From positions 372,001 to 436,000 of the forward strand of contig NZ_CP114278.1 in assembly GCF_027105095.1 (NCBI RefSeq): 64,000 nucleotides of DNA, in the 5' to 3' direction. The notes under the pieces are model-generated. The model worked only from the letters and a program-made list of their open reading frames with translations. It ran no database searches and had not been told where the DNA came from. The position numbers and the translations under genes were made by a program. The DNA is from Brevundimonas vesicularis (GTDB lineage Bacteria; Pseudomonadota; Alphaproteobacteria; Caulobacterales; Caulobacteraceae). This document shows, one piece after another, positions 38,687 through 48,664 of this stretch (positions are counted from its first letter, which is position 1; every line of letters begins with the position of its first letter).

Positions 38687-39807
38687 CCCTTCGGGACCAG
38701 GCGCCACATCCGCAAGGGGTGGCGCACGGTCCCGGCCTCGGCCCCCGCGCGGTCGCCGCGCCCCATATAGAGGTCGGCGCGCACCGGTCCGCGAATGGCC
38801 GATCCCGTGTCCAGCGCCATGGCCAGACCGCGATAGCTGGCCGTGGCGCCGCGCAGATTGCCCCCGTCGGCCTCCAGCCAGACCAGTTCGCCATAGCGCC
38901 AGTGGGCCGGGTCGACCGCGATGGCCCGCCGCTCGGTCAGGGGCACGCCCGCCGCCCCCGCCGGGTGGCCGTCATCGTCCGGGTCCAGCCGGAAGAAGAT
39001 GTAGCGCGGGTTCAGCGCCATGACCGCCTGCGCCTCATAGCCCCGGTGGCTGGCCAGCCAGTCCCGGATGGCATCGCCGGAGGTGCCGTTCTGCGGCAAC
39101 AGCCTCTGCTGCGCCATCGGTCGGGCGATGCCCACGAACGGCTTGCCGTTGTCGGCGGCATAGGCGGCGCGGCCGCGCGTGCCGTCCTCGAACGTCAGAT
39201 AACCCGACCCCTGGATCTGAAGAAAGAACAGGTCTTCGGCCCGCATCCAGGCCAAGGCCTGCTCGGGCCGCGCGGCGGATTCGATATAGGCCCGGTCGCC
39301 AGCTGCGCGGGGATTGGCGGGCTTGGGCAGGACGGGGGCCGAGAACTCGGCGTCCGGTCGTCGCCGCGCCGGATATTCGGGCGCGAAATAGGAGGTCAGC
39401 AGGCCCGGTCGCCCGTCCGGCGTCTGGGCCGGGATCGCGCTGAAGCTGGCCTCGAAGAAGGCGCGCGCCTGCGACGGCGTGATCGTCATTGTCGTCGCCA
39501 TGGCCTTGGCGCGTCCGCAGACCCGGCGGGCGGCCTCGTCACGCGCCGCGCCGCACCCGTCCACATAGGCTCGGAAGGCGGCTAAATGATCCTCCTGGCT
39601 CCAGCCCGGCAGCACGGCGGGGCTCAGGGCGTCGGACGGCGCGGGAAGCGGGGTCGGATTGGGCGATGGCGTATAGGGGATCGACCCTGTCTGCGGCCCT
39701 GTCGTCCCCGTCGCGCCCGTCGGCGTCATCGGCCCGGTCGAACAGGCGGCGACAGCCAGGGCGGCCGTCAGCGTCGCCAGTCCGCCCGACCGGCCGCGAA
39801 CCGCCAT
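38683..39807 (-). CDS. mltA: Membrane-bound lytic murein transglycosylase A
   Basis: 374 aa lipoprotein (lipobox LAVAAC, Cys22). MltA cleaves peptidoglycan glycan strands to form 1,6-anhydromuropeptides. After a Pro/Gly/Thr linker come the MltA domain ([32 protein letters not shown]) and the 3D domain with the catalytic Asp ([24 protein letters not shown]). Start overlaps the tim44-like stop by one base (TGATG). Confidence 0.93.
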   Translation of the reverse strand: MAVRGRSGGLATLTAALAVAACSTGPMTPTGATGTTGPQTGSIPYTPSPNPTPLPAPSDALSPAVLPGWSQEDHLAAFRAYVDGCGAARDEAARRVCGRAKAMATTMTITPSQARAFFEASFSAIPAQTPDGRPGLLTSYFAPEYPARRRPDAEFSAPVLPKPANPRAAGDRAYIESAARPEQALAWMRAEDLFFLQIQGSGYLTFEDGTRGRAAYAADNGKPFVGIARPMAQQRLLPQNGTSGDAIRDWLASHRGYEAQAVMALNPRYIFFRLDPDDDGHPAGAAGVPLTERRAIAVDPAHWRYGELVWLEADGGNLRGATASYRGLAMALDTGSAIRGPVRADLYMGRGDRAGAEAGTVRHPLRMWRLVPKG

Positions 39808-40445
39808 CAGGCGTTGGCCGGCTCGACGCGCGCCAGGACCCAGTTCGGGTCCGTCGCGCCCAGGGTGCGTTCGAACGTCCAGTGTTCGGCCGTGCGGCGT
39901 TCCTCGACCAGCGGCTCGCCCGTCGTCGCGTCCGCCGTTTCGCCAGAGGCCTTGGTCACCCGGCTGCGCAGTTCGGCCAGGAAACGCACCTTGGCCACGG
40001 CCTTGTCGCCCTCGGCGACCGCGCCTTCCAGATCGGCCCGGGGCGGATACAGGAACTCGACCGTCTCGGTCTCGCCACGCGTCTCGCGCGCTGCGATGCC
40101 CGCCTCGAACGAGGCGAAGACGTTCGGCTTCAGCAACGGCTTCAGCGCGGCCCGGTCGCCGGCGGCGTAGCCGCGAACGATGGTCTCATAGGCCTGGCGC
40201 GCGCCGTCCAGGAAACGGGCCGGGTCGAACGCCGGATCGCGCGCCTTCAGGCTGGCGATGGAGGCCAGGGTCGCCGGGTCGATCGCCGCGACCTTGGGCG
40301 TTTCGGCCTGGGCCGGGCCGGGCGGCGCGATCTTGGCGTCTTCCTGCGGCTGACGGCCCACCCGCTTGCCCAGCACATTGTAGAGCTGGAACAGCACGAA
40401 GGCTGCGATGAAGGCGAAGACGACGACCTGGAACTGAACCGGCAT
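39807..40445 (-). CDS. Tim44-like domain protein
   Basis: 212 aa. An N-terminal membrane segment (FQVVVFAFIAAFVLFQLYNVLG) is followed by a charged linker and a Tim44-like domain (FDPARFLDGARQAYETIVRGYAAGD, then AEHWTFERTLGATDPNWVLARVEPA). Bacterial homologues are inner-membrane proteins with possible roles in membrane protein assembly or export. ATG 40445 is used; the frame is open 111 bases further up, but the added part is unlike the family. Lies head to head with secB, 198 bases apart, and is coupled to mltA. This neighbourhood is kept in Caulobacter. Confidence 0.9.
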   Translation of the reverse strand: MPVQFQVVVFAFIAAFVLFQLYNVLGKRVGRQPQEDAKIAPPGPAQAETPKVAAIDPATLASIASLKARDPAFDPARFLDGARQAYETIVRGYAAGDRAALKPLLKPNVFASFEAGIAARETRGETETVEFLYPPRADLEGAVAEGDKAVAKVRFLAELRSRVTKASGETADATTGEPLVEERRTAEHWTFERTLGATDPNWVLARVEPANA

Positions 40446-40643
40446 GTTCAAGGGGAGATTCCTGTAGCGAACGACGGGTGCGCCAAACACTGAGTCTGGC
40501 GTGATTACGGGCTCATATAGGGTGAGGCAAGGCGAAGCGCGCCCCCAATCACGCACGCGACGTTGCGGCCAAGCGTCCCGGCATGGTAGTCGCGGCGCCT
40601 CATTCCGGCCTCATCGGCCCCAAACTGCGCCAAAGACCGTTTC

Positions 40644-41156
40644 ATGACCGACGCCGCTCCTCCCGCCGAACAGCCCCAGCAAGGCGACGCCCAGCAGGGC
40701 CAGCCCGCCGGTCCCGGCTTCCGCATCCTGGCGCAATACGTTCGCGACTTCTCGTTCGAGAACCCGCGCGCGCCGGAATCCCTGCGCATCGACGGCAAGC
40801 CCGCAATCGACCTGGGCGTCGAAATGGCCGCCCAGGGCCGCCCCGACGGCCTGTTCGAACTGGACCTGAAGCTGTCGATCAAGGCGACCCACGAAAACCA
40901 GCCCGTCTTCCACGTCGAACTGGTCTATGGCGGCCTGTTCCAGCTGGCCAATGTCCAGGAGCAGGACATCGAGCCGCTGCTGCTGATCGAATGCCCGCGC
41001 TATCTGTTCCCGTTCGCGCGCGAGATCATCTCGGGAGCCACGGCCGACGGCGGCTTCTATCCCCCGTTCCAGCTGGACCCCATCGACTTCGCCGCCATCT
41101 ACATCGCGCGCCAGCAGCAGATCGCCCAGCAGCCGGTCGAAACCGGCCAGGCCTAA
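40644..41156 (+). CDS. secB: Protein-export chaperone SecB
   Basis: 170 aa. A tetrameric chaperone that holds preproteins unfolded and hands them to SecA. The core is [18 protein letters not shown], then [13 protein letters not shown], and [19 protein letters not shown] with [17 protein letters not shown], all SecB motifs. Flanking tails are Gln/Ala-rich, as usual in alphaproteobacteria. Divergent from the tim44-like gene; SecA in this window keeps the SecB-binding zinc motif. Confidence 0.97.
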   Translation: MTDAAPPAEQPQQGDAQQGQPAGPGFRILAQYVRDFSFENPRAPESLRIDGKPAIDLGVEMAAQGRPDGLFELDLKLSIKATHENQPVFHVELVYGGLFQLANVQEQDIEPLLLIECPRYLFPFAREIISGATADGGFYPPFQLDPIDFAAIYIARQQQIAQQPVETGQA

Positions 41157-41165
41157 GCGCGCGAC

Positions 41166-42113
41166 ATGGTCGCCGCCGCGCGGCCTTCGCCTGATCCATC
41201 GAAAGCCGCGGGCGAGGACGTCGTCCGCGGCATTCTTCTGCGCATCGCCGCCGCCGGCTGCTTCTCGATCATGACGGCGACGTTGAAGCTGGCGTCGCAG
41301 GACGGCGTCGCGGCGCCGGAAATGCTGTTCTACCGCGCCTTCTTCGGCTTGCCGGTGGTGCTGGCCTGGGTGCTGACCCAGCCGGGCGGGCTGTCGGCCC
41401 TGTCGACGCGCCGCCCCCTGGCCCATCTGGGACGCAGCGCCCTGGGCGTCGCGGCCATTCTGTGCCTGTTCCAGACGCTGACCCTTCTGCCTCTCGCCGA
41501 CGCGACAACGCTCAGCTTCACCGCCCCGATCTTCGCCACCATCCTGTCCTTCTTCGTGCTGAAGGAGGCGGTCGGCCCGCGCCGCTGGTCCGCCGTTGCG
41601 GTCGGCTTCATCGGCGTGATCGTCGTCATGCGGCCGGGCGTCGGCCATTCGGTGCCGCTGGCGGGCGTGGCCTTCGCCTTGATCGGGGCGGTGCTGACGG
41701 CCGGCGTGACCATCACCCTGCGCCAGCTGCGCGACACCGAACACGTCGCCGCCATCGTCTTCTGGTTCTTCGTCGCCTGCTCGGTCGTGGGGGCGATCCT
41801 GCTCCCCTTCGTCGGCCATTGGCACGCGCTCACCACCTTCGGCCTGCTGATCGGATCGGGCGTCGCCGGCGGCCTGGCCCAGCTCTTCATGACCGCCTCG
41901 CTGCAAAAGGCCCCGGTCGCCGTGGTCGCGCCCTTCGACTATCTCCAGATCGTCGGCGCCATCGTTTTCGGCTGGTGGCTGATGTCCACGACGCCCACCC
42001 TCACCACCCTGGCCGGCGCCGCCCTGATCGCGAGCAGCGGCCTCTACACCGCCTGGCGCGAACATATCCGCCGCAAGGTCAACCTGATCCAGCCGACCGC
42101 GCCGCTGGTTTAG
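41166..42113 (+). CDS. EamA/DMT family transporter
   Basis: 315 aa, about ten hydrophobic segments in two EamA repeats. Repeat 1 holds GCFSIMTATLKLASQDG and SFTAPIFATILSFFVLKEAVGPRRW; repeat 2 GVTITLRQLRDTEHVAAIVFWF and APFDYLQIVGAIVFGWW. DMT exporters move amino acids, drugs or metabolites; the substrate is not predictable. Begins 9 bases after secB; end faces dut across 4 bases. Confidence 0.88.
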   Translation: MVAAARPSPDPSKAAGEDVVRGILLRIAAAGCFSIMTATLKLASQDGVAAPEMLFYRAFFGLPVVLAWVLTQPGGLSALSTRRPLAHLGRSALGVAAILCLFQTLTLLPLADATTLSFTAPIFATILSFFVLKEAVGPRRWSAVAVGFIGVIVVMRPGVGHSVPLAGVAFALIGAVLTAGVTITLRQLRDTEHVAAIVFWFFVACSVVGAILLPFVGHWHALTTFGLLIGSGVAGGLAQLFMTASLQKAPVAVVAPFDYLQIVGAIVFGWWLMSTTPTLTTLAGAALIASSGLYTAWREHIRRKVNLIQPTAPLV

Positions 42114-42117
42114 GGCG

Positions 42118-42573
42118 TCAGCGCCCTGTTGATCCGAACCCGCCCGTCCCGCGTGCGGTCTCGTCCAACTTTGCGACCTCGACCCAGTCCGCCCGCTCAT
42201 GCCGGGCGATCACCAGCTGGGCGATGCGTTCGCCGCGGCGGATGATGAAGGGCTCGGCGCCGATGTTGGCCAGGATCACGCCGCACTCGCCGCGATAGTC
42301 GCTGTCGATCGTGCCCGGCGCATTGGGGCAGATGATGCCGTGTTTGAGCGCCAGTCCAGAGCGCGCCCGCACCTGGGCCTCGTAGCCCAGCGGCAAGGCG
42401 ATCTTCAGCCCCGTGGGGACCAGGGCGCGCTGGCCCGGCGCCAGGGTCATCGGCTGATCCTCAGGCACGGCGGCGCGCAGGTCCATGCCCGCCGACCCGG
42501 CCGTCTCATAGGCGGGCAGGGGAAGGCCTTCGGAATGCGGCAGGCGCAGGATCTGGATCGGGGTCTCGGTCAT
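42118..42573 (-). CDS. dut: dUTP diphosphatase
   Basis: 151 aa trimeric dUTPase; it removes dUTP and supplies dUMP for thymidylate. All five motifs are seen: [45 protein letters not shown], and the C-terminal [10 protein letters not shown] arm. Start overlaps the coaBC stop by four bases, the classic dfp-dut pair. Confidence 0.96.
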   Translation of the reverse strand: MTETPIQILRLPHSEGLPLPAYETAGSAGMDLRAAVPEDQPMTLAPGQRALVPTGLKIALPLGYEAQVRARSGLALKHGIICPNAPGTIDSDYRGECGVILANIGAEPFIIRRGERIAQLVIARHERADWVEVAKLDETARGTGGFGSTGR

Positions 42574-43805
42574 TCGGCAGCCTTGAAATGATCGGCGATG
42601 CGGGCGGCGACGGCCCGGGCGATGGCGGTCTTGGACTGGCGCGGCCAGGTCTCGGTCTTGTCGGCGGTGACCAGCAGCACGGCGTTTCCGTCCGATCCGA
42701 ACACGTCGTCGGACACGTCGTTGCCCAGGATCCAGTCGCAGCCCTTTCGCGACAGCTTGGCGCGCGCATTGGCTTCCAGATCCGTCGTCTCGGCAGCGAA
42801 GCCGATGACCAGGGCCGGGCGGTTCGGACCGGGCGCGGCGACGCCGGCCAGGATGTCGGGGTTCTCGATCAGGGCCAGGGTCGGCGGGCCGCCCGGCCCC
42901 TTCTTGATCTTGCCGCCGGCGATGGTGTCCACACGCCAGTCGGCGACGGCGGCCGACAGCACGGCGATGTCGGCGGGAAGGGCGCTCTGCGTCGCCGCCT
43001 GCATCTCCAGCGCGCTCTCGACATCGATCCGCGTCACGCCGGTCGGCGCCGCCAGCGCCGTCGGCCCCGACACCAGCGTCACCTCGGCCCCCAGTTCGGC
43101 CAAAGCGGCGGCTATGGCGTAGCCCTGTTTGCCGCTGGAGCGATTGGTCAGGCCCCGCACCGGGTCGATCGGTTCGAACGTCGGCCCGGCCGTGACCACG
43201 GCCTTGCGTCCCTTGAGCGGTCGTCCGGCCGCGCCGGCCAGCAGGCCCGCAATGGCTTCCAGGATCGCGGCGGGCTCCGCCATCCGACCCGGCCCATATT
43301 CGCCGCAGGCCATCTCTCCGTCATCCGGCCCCACCACCGCCACGCCATGGAAGCCCGGAAAGGCCTTTAACCGCTCCATATTGGCCTGGACCGCCGGATG
43401 CTCCCACATCCGCACATTCATCGCCGGCGCCAACAGCACCCGCTTGTCCGTGGCGATCAGGGTCGTCGAGGCCAGGTCGTCGGCCAAACCGTTCGCCGCC
43501 TTGGCGATCAGCCCCGCCGTCGCCGGCGCCACCACCACCAGATCGGCCCAGCGCGACAGCTCGATATGGCCCATGCTGGTCTCGTCGTCCGGGTGGAACA
43601 GGCCCGACCGCACCGGATGACCGCTCAGCGCCGCCAGCGACAGGGGCGTCACGAACTCGGCCCCGGATTCGGTCAATATCACCCGCGTCTGCCCGCCCGC
43701 CTTGGCGATCAGCCGCACCAACTCCAGCGCCTTATAGGCCGCGATGCCGCCGCCCACGATCAGCAGGATTTTGCGGTTCGAAAGGAGGCGATTGTCCATG
43801 CCCAC
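42570..43805 (-). CDS. coaBC: Bifunctional phosphopantothenoylcysteine decarboxylase/synthase
   Basis: 411 aa. The N-terminal CoaC flavoprotein domain (residues ~10-185) has [20 protein letters not shown], a histidine in [12 protein letters not shown], and [13 protein letters not shown]. The C-terminal CoaB part ([34 protein letters not shown]) ligates Cys to 4'-phosphopantothenate. ATG 43799 (third codon) is also possible. Coupled to dut. A LexA-like box lies 35 bases upstream, nearer to this start than to the divergent lipoprotein. Confidence 0.95.
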   Translation of the reverse strand: MGMDNRLLSNRKILLIVGGGIAAYKALELVRLIAKAGGQTRVILTESGAEFVTPLSLAALSGHPVRSGLFHPDDETSMGHIELSRWADLVVVAPATAGLIAKAANGLADDLASTTLIATDKRVLLAPAMNVRMWEHPAVQANMERLKAFPGFHGVAVVGPDDGEMACGEYGPGRMAEPAAILEAIAGLLAGAAGRPLKGRKAVVTAGPTFEPIDPVRGLTNRSSGKQGYAIAAALAELGAEVTLVSGPTALAAPTGVTRIDVESALEMQAATQSALPADIAVLSAAVADWRVDTIAGGKIKKGPGGPPTLALIENPDILAGVAAPGPNRPALVIGFAAETTDLEANARAKLSRKGCDWILGNDVSDDVFGSDGNAVLLVTADKTETWPRQSKTAIARAVAARIADHFKAAE

Positions 43806-43839
43806 GGTCTAGCCGCCGCGCGTGACGCCGTCGAGACGA

Positions 43840-43854
43840 GAACATTGCACGAAC
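43840..43854. promoter_or_regulatory. LexA (SOS) box, alphaproteobacterial GAAC-N7-GAAC type
   Basis: GAAC-ATTGCAC-GAAC at 43840-43854 is an exact match to the alphaproteobacterial LexA motif (GTTC-N7-GTTC on the other strand). It is in the 96-base gap between divergent coaBC and a lipoprotein gene. One such 8-base match is expected about twice by chance in 64 kb, but only about 10% of that is intergenic. A loose palindrome (GCACGAAC, AATAAA, GTTGTGC) overlaps it. Confidence 0.5.
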
Positions 43855-43901
43855 AATAAAGTTGTGCTTTCGTCGCGTCCAGCGGGTATCTGGAGGGAAG
43901 A

Positions 43902-44414
43902 ATGAGAGCGCTGACGAGGGGAGGGGCCGCGCTGGTCCTGTGCGGTCTGCTGGGGCTGAGTGCTTGCGACAACAGTTCGGCGGTCGAGACGCGGGATCGG
44001 ACGGCGAGCGCCGAGCCCGTCGCCCTGACTTCCATGCCGACGGCAAGCGAAGAGGCTGCGACGCCTCAGGAGAAGCCCGTCCTGACCGCCAATCGGCGCG
44101 AAACCGTCGACGCCAAGATCGCCCGTCTCTACGACCGCAACGGCGCAGACTTCGGCGCACGCTCGGCCGAGGATTATCTGACGAAGGTCACGGCTTTCAC
44201 GACAAAGCCTCCGCGCGACGCCGAAACGGTCAAACGGCCCAACGGCGACACCCTGATCTATCAGGCCTCGACCAACACCTTCGCCGTGGTGGCCCGCAAT
44301 GGGTCGCCCCGCACCATGTTCAAGCCGACGACGGGCGCCGATTACTGGGCCGAGCAGAAGGCGGCGGCGCCCACCTTCGGCCAGCGTCGCCAATCGACGG
44401 GCGCGGCGGGCTGA
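43902..44414 (+). CDS. Lipoprotein with degenerate polymorphic-toxin-like domain
   Basis: 170 aa. Signal peptide with lipobox LSAC (Cys23). After a Ser/Thr/Glu/Ala-rich linker, residues ~70-165 carry IARLYDRNGADFGARSAEDYL, TVKRPNGDTLIYQASTNTFAVV, NGSPRTMFKPTTGADYW. From memory this parallels the C-terminal RNase-like domains of RHS/CdiA toxins (HF..HG..FGA...Y, R.NGD..Y...TN.F.V, G..RT.FKP...YW). The histidines of the HF..HG part appear replaced (Leu, Asn), so activity is doubtful. No immunity gene is adjacent. Good ribosome site (TGGAGGGAAG). A LexA-like box precedes it. Confidence 0.65.
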   Translation: MRALTRGGAALVLCGLLGLSACDNSSAVETRDRTASAEPVALTSMPTASEEAATPQEKPVLTANRRETVDAKIARLYDRNGADFGARSAEDYLTKVTAFTTKPPRDAETVKRPNGDTLIYQASTNTFAVVARNGSPRTMFKPTTGADYWAEQKAAAPTFGQRRQSTGAAG

Positions 44415-44451
44415 TATAGAGGGCGGGCTTCCACTGAGGATCTCGCCCCCC

Positions 44452-45321
44452 ATGTCCGATACGGCCGAACCCAAGACCCCACTGCTGAAGACCGCCCTGA
44501 TCTATGATTTCGACGGCACCCTGGCGCGCGGCAATATGCAGGAGGTGTCCTTCATCCCCTCCGTCGGCATGGGCATCGGCGCCTTCTGGGAAGAGGCCGA
44601 GCGCCTGACCAAGGACGCCGACGGCGACGGCATCCTGATGTACATGCAGCTGATGCTGCACCATGCGCGCCAGAACGGCGCCCCGGTGACGCGCGAGACC
44701 CTGCGCCAGCACGGCGAGGCGGTGGCCCTGTTCGAGGGGCTGAAGGACCTCAGCTGGTTCGACCGGATGAACGCCTTCGGGGCCAAATACGGGCTGGAGA
44801 TCGAGCATTACATCATCTCCGCCGGGCTGGAGGAGATGATCGACGGCACGCCGATCCGCCCCGCCCTGACCCACGTCTTCGCCTCCCATTACGTCTATGA
44901 CGACAAGGGCGAGGCCGCCTGGCCGGCGGTCGGCGTCAACTACACCACCAAGACCCAGTATCTGTTCCGCATCAACAAGGGCGTGAAGAACCACTGGGAG
45001 CACGAACGCATCAACCACTTCATCCCCGACGACGAGCGCGCCGTGCCCTTCGACCGGATGATCTTCATCGGCGACGGCGACACCGATGTACCGACCATGA
45101 AGATGATGCACACCAAGGGCGGCTTCTCGATCGCCGTCTATGATCCGCGCTCGAACGAGCGGGACCAGAAGAAGGTCTATTCCCTGATCTCGGAGGACCG
45201 GGTGAACTTTGTCGCCGCCGCCGACTATCGCGAGGGATCGGCCCTGGACCTGATCGTCAAGGGGCTGGTGGGCCGCATCGCCATCAACGCCGGCTCCATG
45301 CCCGCCGACACGGCGGACTAA
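44452..45321 (+). CDS. HAD superfamily phosphatase
   Basis: 289 aa. Motif I is IYDFDGTLARGN with nucleophile Asp19 and acid/base Asp21; motif IV is FIGDGDTDVPTMKMM. The cap region (EAERLTKDADGDGILMYMQLMLHHA) is of the C1 helical type. Substrate unknown. ATG 44452 is chosen because translation from there reaches motif I at the usual distance; a longer frame runs back into the lipoprotein gene in another frame. Follows the lipoprotein by 37 bases and may be cotranscribed with it. Confidence 0.85.
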   Translation: MSDTAEPKTPLLKTALIYDFDGTLARGNMQEVSFIPSVGMGIGAFWEEAERLTKDADGDGILMYMQLMLHHARQNGAPVTRETLRQHGEAVALFEGLKDLSWFDRMNAFGAKYGLEIEHYIISAGLEEMIDGTPIRPALTHVFASHYVYDDKGEAAWPAVGVNYTTKTQYLFRINKGVKNHWEHERINHFIPDDERAVPFDRMIFIGDGDTDVPTMKMMHTKGGFSIAVYDPRSNERDQKKVYSLISEDRVNFVAAADYREGSALDLIVKGLVGRIAINAGSMPADTAD

Positions 45322-45330
45322 TCAGGCCGA

Positions 45331-45693
45331 TCAGCGCCCGCCGGCCCTCAACCAGGCGTCGCGCGCGGGGATCAGCCTCGCCGGCGCCAGGCCTCTCAGC
45401 GACTTGGCCCCGGTCTGCCTCAGCCCGGCCTCCTGTCCACGCTGCCAGACGACGGTGGCGGGATAGGCGACGCCCGCAGCCACATCGACCACGACCACCT
45501 CGCGCGGCAGGGCCCCGCCCCGGTCCAGCCGCAGCTTCATCCCCGCGTCCGACAGATCGACGATCAGGCACGCCGTCTCCAGGCCGGGCGCGCAGACGAC
45601 GCCGCGCGCGTTTGCGGGTCGGCGCGCGCCCACGCGGCGGTCGGGCTCGACGGCGGGCTTGGATCCAAACAGGCTCATGGTCCGATAACGCAC
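45331..45693 (-). CDS. PilZ domain protein (c-di-GMP binding)
   Basis: 120 aa, one PilZ domain. The c-di-GMP motifs RRVGARR (RxxxR, residues 19-25) and DLSDAGMKL (D/NxSxxG) are both intact, so c-di-GMP binding is expected. Second ATG at 45678 is possible. Stand-alone PilZ proteins of Caulobacterales tend to regulate motility or surface traits; the target is unknown. Convergent with the HAD gene, 9 bases apart. Confidence 0.85.
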   Translation of the reverse strand: MRYRTMSLFGSKPAVEPDRRVGARRPANARGVVCAPGLETACLIVDLSDAGMKLRLDRGGALPREVVVVDVAAGVAYPATVVWQRGQEAGLRQTGAKSLRGLAPARLIPARDAWLRAGGR

Positions 45694-45702
45694 AGATGCG
45701 GC

Positions 45703-46515
45703 TCAGGCGCCAAGCCCGCCTTCAAGGCTGCGAACCCCGCGTTCCCGGTCCATGGCGACGATCAGGTCCGCCTCTACGCCACCCGTCATCATATGCCGGC
45801 TCAGGCGCTCATAATGCTGGATGAAGACCGCCAGGGCCGCGCGCCGCTCAGGCGATACGGCGTCCTGCCCCATCAATCCCGCCTCCTGCTCGCAGCGCCA
45901 GTCCAGCACGACATCGAACCCCGGCGCCTTCAAAAAGATCAGAGCGTCCAGCCGCTCGCGCAGGCGGGCATAGGGCTGACCCAGCGCATCATTGACCGCC
46001 CTGCGCCATTCTGCCCCGACGTCCTGCCGGGCTTCCAGGGCGTTGATCGGTGCAACCAGGTCCGCCTCGGCCTGCGGCGTCGCGCCCAGGCACCATCCCT
46101 CCAGAACGATGAACCGCGGCCGACCCTTCACGACAGGCCAGTCCGCCTCGGCCGTCCGGTCGTCGCCCAGCTTGTCGAACCGCGGCAGAGGCGTCAGATC
46201 GTCCGGCCCCGCCGCCTGCAACCGATCCAGCAGACGGTTCAGAAGGCCCAGATCATGCGTCCCTGGCGGCCCGCGCGTGGCGAACAGCGGATGGACTCGC
46301 GCCGCCATCGCCGCCCGCTCCGCCTTCGTCAGATAGACGTCGTCCAGCGACAGGGTCGCCCCGCCGAACCGTTCGCCGACGGCCTTGGCCAAAGTGGATT
46401 TTCCCGAACCCTGCGATCCCGCAATCCCCAGTATAGGCGGACGGTCCCGGCCCATCGCCTCGGCGCGCTGCTCGATCCATCGGCCGATCCTGTCGATCAG
46501 CCGCGCGTCGATCAT
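45703..46515 (-). CDS. P-loop kinase, probable D-glycerate 3-kinase
   Basis: 270 aa. Walker A GSQGSGKST is near residues 33-41 and the substrate-type motif LSLDDVYLTKAERAAMA follows; later RGPPGTHDLGLL, LPRFDKLGDDR and VLEGWCLG are typical of plant GLYK-like kinases. These phosphorylate D-glycerate at C3, yielding 3-phosphoglycerate. A P-loop kinase of another sugar acid is the alternative. The ferredoxin gene ends 1 base upstream. Confidence 0.82.
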   Translation of the reverse strand: MIDARLIDRIGRWIEQRAEAMGRDRPPILGIAGSQGSGKSTLAKAVGERFGGATLSLDDVYLTKAERAAMAARVHPLFATRGPPGTHDLGLLNRLLDRLQAAGPDDLTPLPRFDKLGDDRTAEADWPVVKGRPRFIVLEGWCLGATPQAEADLVAPINALEARQDVGAEWRRAVNDALGQPYARLRERLDALIFLKAPGFDVVLDWRCEQEAGLMGQDAVSPERRAALAVFIQHYERLSRHMMTGGVEADLIVAMDRERGVRSLEGGLGA

Positions 46516-46516
46516 T

Positions 46517-46849
<333 letters not shown>

Positions 46850-46916
46850 TCAAGCCGGACCGCTCGCGCAAGGGCGTTGCTGGCCCCGGAAGACGATGCA
46901 CACCGAGAAACGCGGG

Positions 46917-48575
46917 TCAGGCCGCCGTCTCAGAGCGATCATCGTCGGATGGCGCCTTGGGCGCCGGGAGCAGGAGCCGGAAGGTGGTTCCGAGGCCGAT
47001 CCGGGTCTCATAGTCCAGCACGGCGCCCATCGAGGTCGCCAGCCGCCTGGCCAGCGCCAGTCCAAGACCGGCGCCGTCGACGCTGCGGGTGGCGGAATCG
47101 TCGCCCTGGCTGAAGGGGGCGAACAGCCGCGCCTGAACCGCTTCGGACATTCCCGGCCCGGTATCGGCCACCGCGAAGGTCAGGCCCTCCGGCGAGGGCT
47201 CGAGCGTCAGCCGCACCTCGCCGGCGCGCGTGAACTGGATCGCGTTGTCGATCAGGGCCGTCAGCACCTTCGACACGCGTCCCGCGTCGCCAAGCCGCAA
47301 GCCTGTCGGCTGATAGGTCTCCGTGATCGCCAATCCCTTGGCCTCCGCCTTGGCCCGCAGGCCGGCGGCGGCCTTTGCGAACACCGACGCCGGATCAAAC
47401 GGCCGCCTCTCCGGCTCGGCCAGGGCGTCATCGATATGCGCCATCTCCAGGATGCGCTCGATCATGACGAGCAGATGCTCGCCCGACTCCTTGATCACGC
47501 CGATCTGTCCCCGTTGCGCGGCGCTGAGATCGCTCATCAGAACCACCTCGGACATGCCGAGCACGCCGTTCAGGGGCGTGCGCAACTCGTGGCTCATATT
47601 GGCCAGGAAGCGCGACTTGGCCAGATTGGCGGCGTCGGCGGCTTTCAAGGCTTCGCTCAGCGCCCGTTCGCTGTCGCTGAGCCGCTGGACATTGGCGGCC
47701 ACGCGCCGCCACATCAGCGCCGCCGCGATCAGGAACATGACCAGCAGACCGGCGAACACTGGCAGCAGCGTCCCGAGAATGTGCCGTCCCGGTCTCTCGG
47801 GCGCCCAGATCAATCCGGCGATGGGCGTGCCATCCTGCCCTTTGAGAGAAAAGAAGTGGCGCTCATCCGGCGTCGTCAAGCGGGCGTCATGCAGCCCAAG
47901 GTCCATGTGCAGCGAGCTGATGAAGGCGCTGATCGGCTTGGCGGACACCACGATGGCGTCACGCGGCGGCCGGGCGACGGGCGCCAGATCCTCGGGCACG
48001 ACGGTGGCGGCGCCGACCAGATAAAGCGCGTCGCCGGCCCGTATGATGGAGGACCCGCGCGAAACCGCCTTGAAGCCGACGGCTTGTCGCCGCGCAGGAT
48101 TCAGCGAGGTCCGTCGAACGTCGGCCGCCAGATCCTGCACCGCCGCGATCAAGGCGGCCTCGCTCGCCGCATCGACCGCCTGGCCGCCGCGCGACGCCAG
48201 TATCAGCCGGCCGTCGCCCGAGAAGACGAGGGTGACGGCATGATCCATATATTGCGCATAGTAGTCGCCGAAGTTGCTCTGCATCCACGACGTATCCTCG
48301 CGCTCCACCGCATCGACGGCGTCGTTCCAGATCGTCGCAGAGACGATGTCGTCGGAGATGACGTTGAGCATGCGCTCCAGACGACGCTCCACCATCGTCT
48401 GTTCGTGGGCGGCTGCGCGCTCATCGATGGCGCGACTGACCAGAAGCATGGCGATGGTCATGCCCAAGCACACGACGACGAGAACCGTCGCGGCGACAGC
48501 CTTCAACCAACGCATCTCATGCGCTTGTGCAAAGGGCGGCATCTTGGTCAACGGCCAAACCTCCCCGAAGGCCAT
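46917..48575 (-). CDS. CHASE4-like sensor histidine kinase
   Basis: 552 aa (starts at 48542 or 48515 would fit as well; the first membrane helix begins at residue 24). Periplasmic sensor: TM1 (LKAVAATVLVVVCLGMTIAML), about 210 residues with the CHASE4 pattern NVISDDIVSATIWNDAVDAVE, TM2 near 265-285. Then HisKA with the phosphoacceptor in MSHELRTPLNGVLG and HATPase_c with ALIDNAIQFT, VADTGPGM and GAGLGLALAR. No receiver domain and no adjacent response regulator, so the partner is elsewhere. Confidence 0.87.
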   Translation of the reverse strand: MAFGEVWPLTKMPPFAQAHEMRWLKAVAATVLVVVCLGMTIAMLLVSRAIDERAAAHEQTMVERRLERMLNVISDDIVSATIWNDAVDAVEREDTSWMQSNFGDYYAQYMDHAVTLVFSGDGRLILASRGGQAVDAASEAALIAAVQDLAADVRRTSLNPARRQAVGFKAVSRGSSIIRAGDALYLVGAATVVPEDLAPVARPPRDAIVVSAKPISAFISSLHMDLGLHDARLTTPDERHFFSLKGQDGTPIAGLIWAPERPGRHILGTLLPVFAGLLVMFLIAAALMWRRVAANVQRLSDSERALSEALKAADAANLAKSRFLANMSHELRTPLNGVLGMSEVVLMSDLSAAQRGQIGVIKESGEHLLVMIERILEMAHIDDALAEPERRPFDPASVFAKAAAGLRAKAEAKGLAITETYQPTGLRLGDAGRVSKVLTALIDNAIQFTRAGEVRLTLEPSPEGLTFAVADTGPGMSEAVQARLFAPFSQGDDSATRSVDGAGLGLALARRLATSMGAVLDYETRIGLGTTFRLLLPAPKAPSDDDRSETAA

Positions 48576-48664
48576 GAACAGAGAAAGCCTTTAGAACAGA
48601 AATACTTCCGATATATTTAACCTCTGGCGCGGCACATTCCCCTAAGATTCAGGGGGAGGACCTT

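Noticed and set aside
42118..45321. Toxin-antitoxin pair made of the lipoprotein and the HAD phosphatase
   Set aside because: The HAD protein is a full-length cytosolic enzyme with intact catalytic motifs, not an immunity-type protein; only proximity supports the idea.
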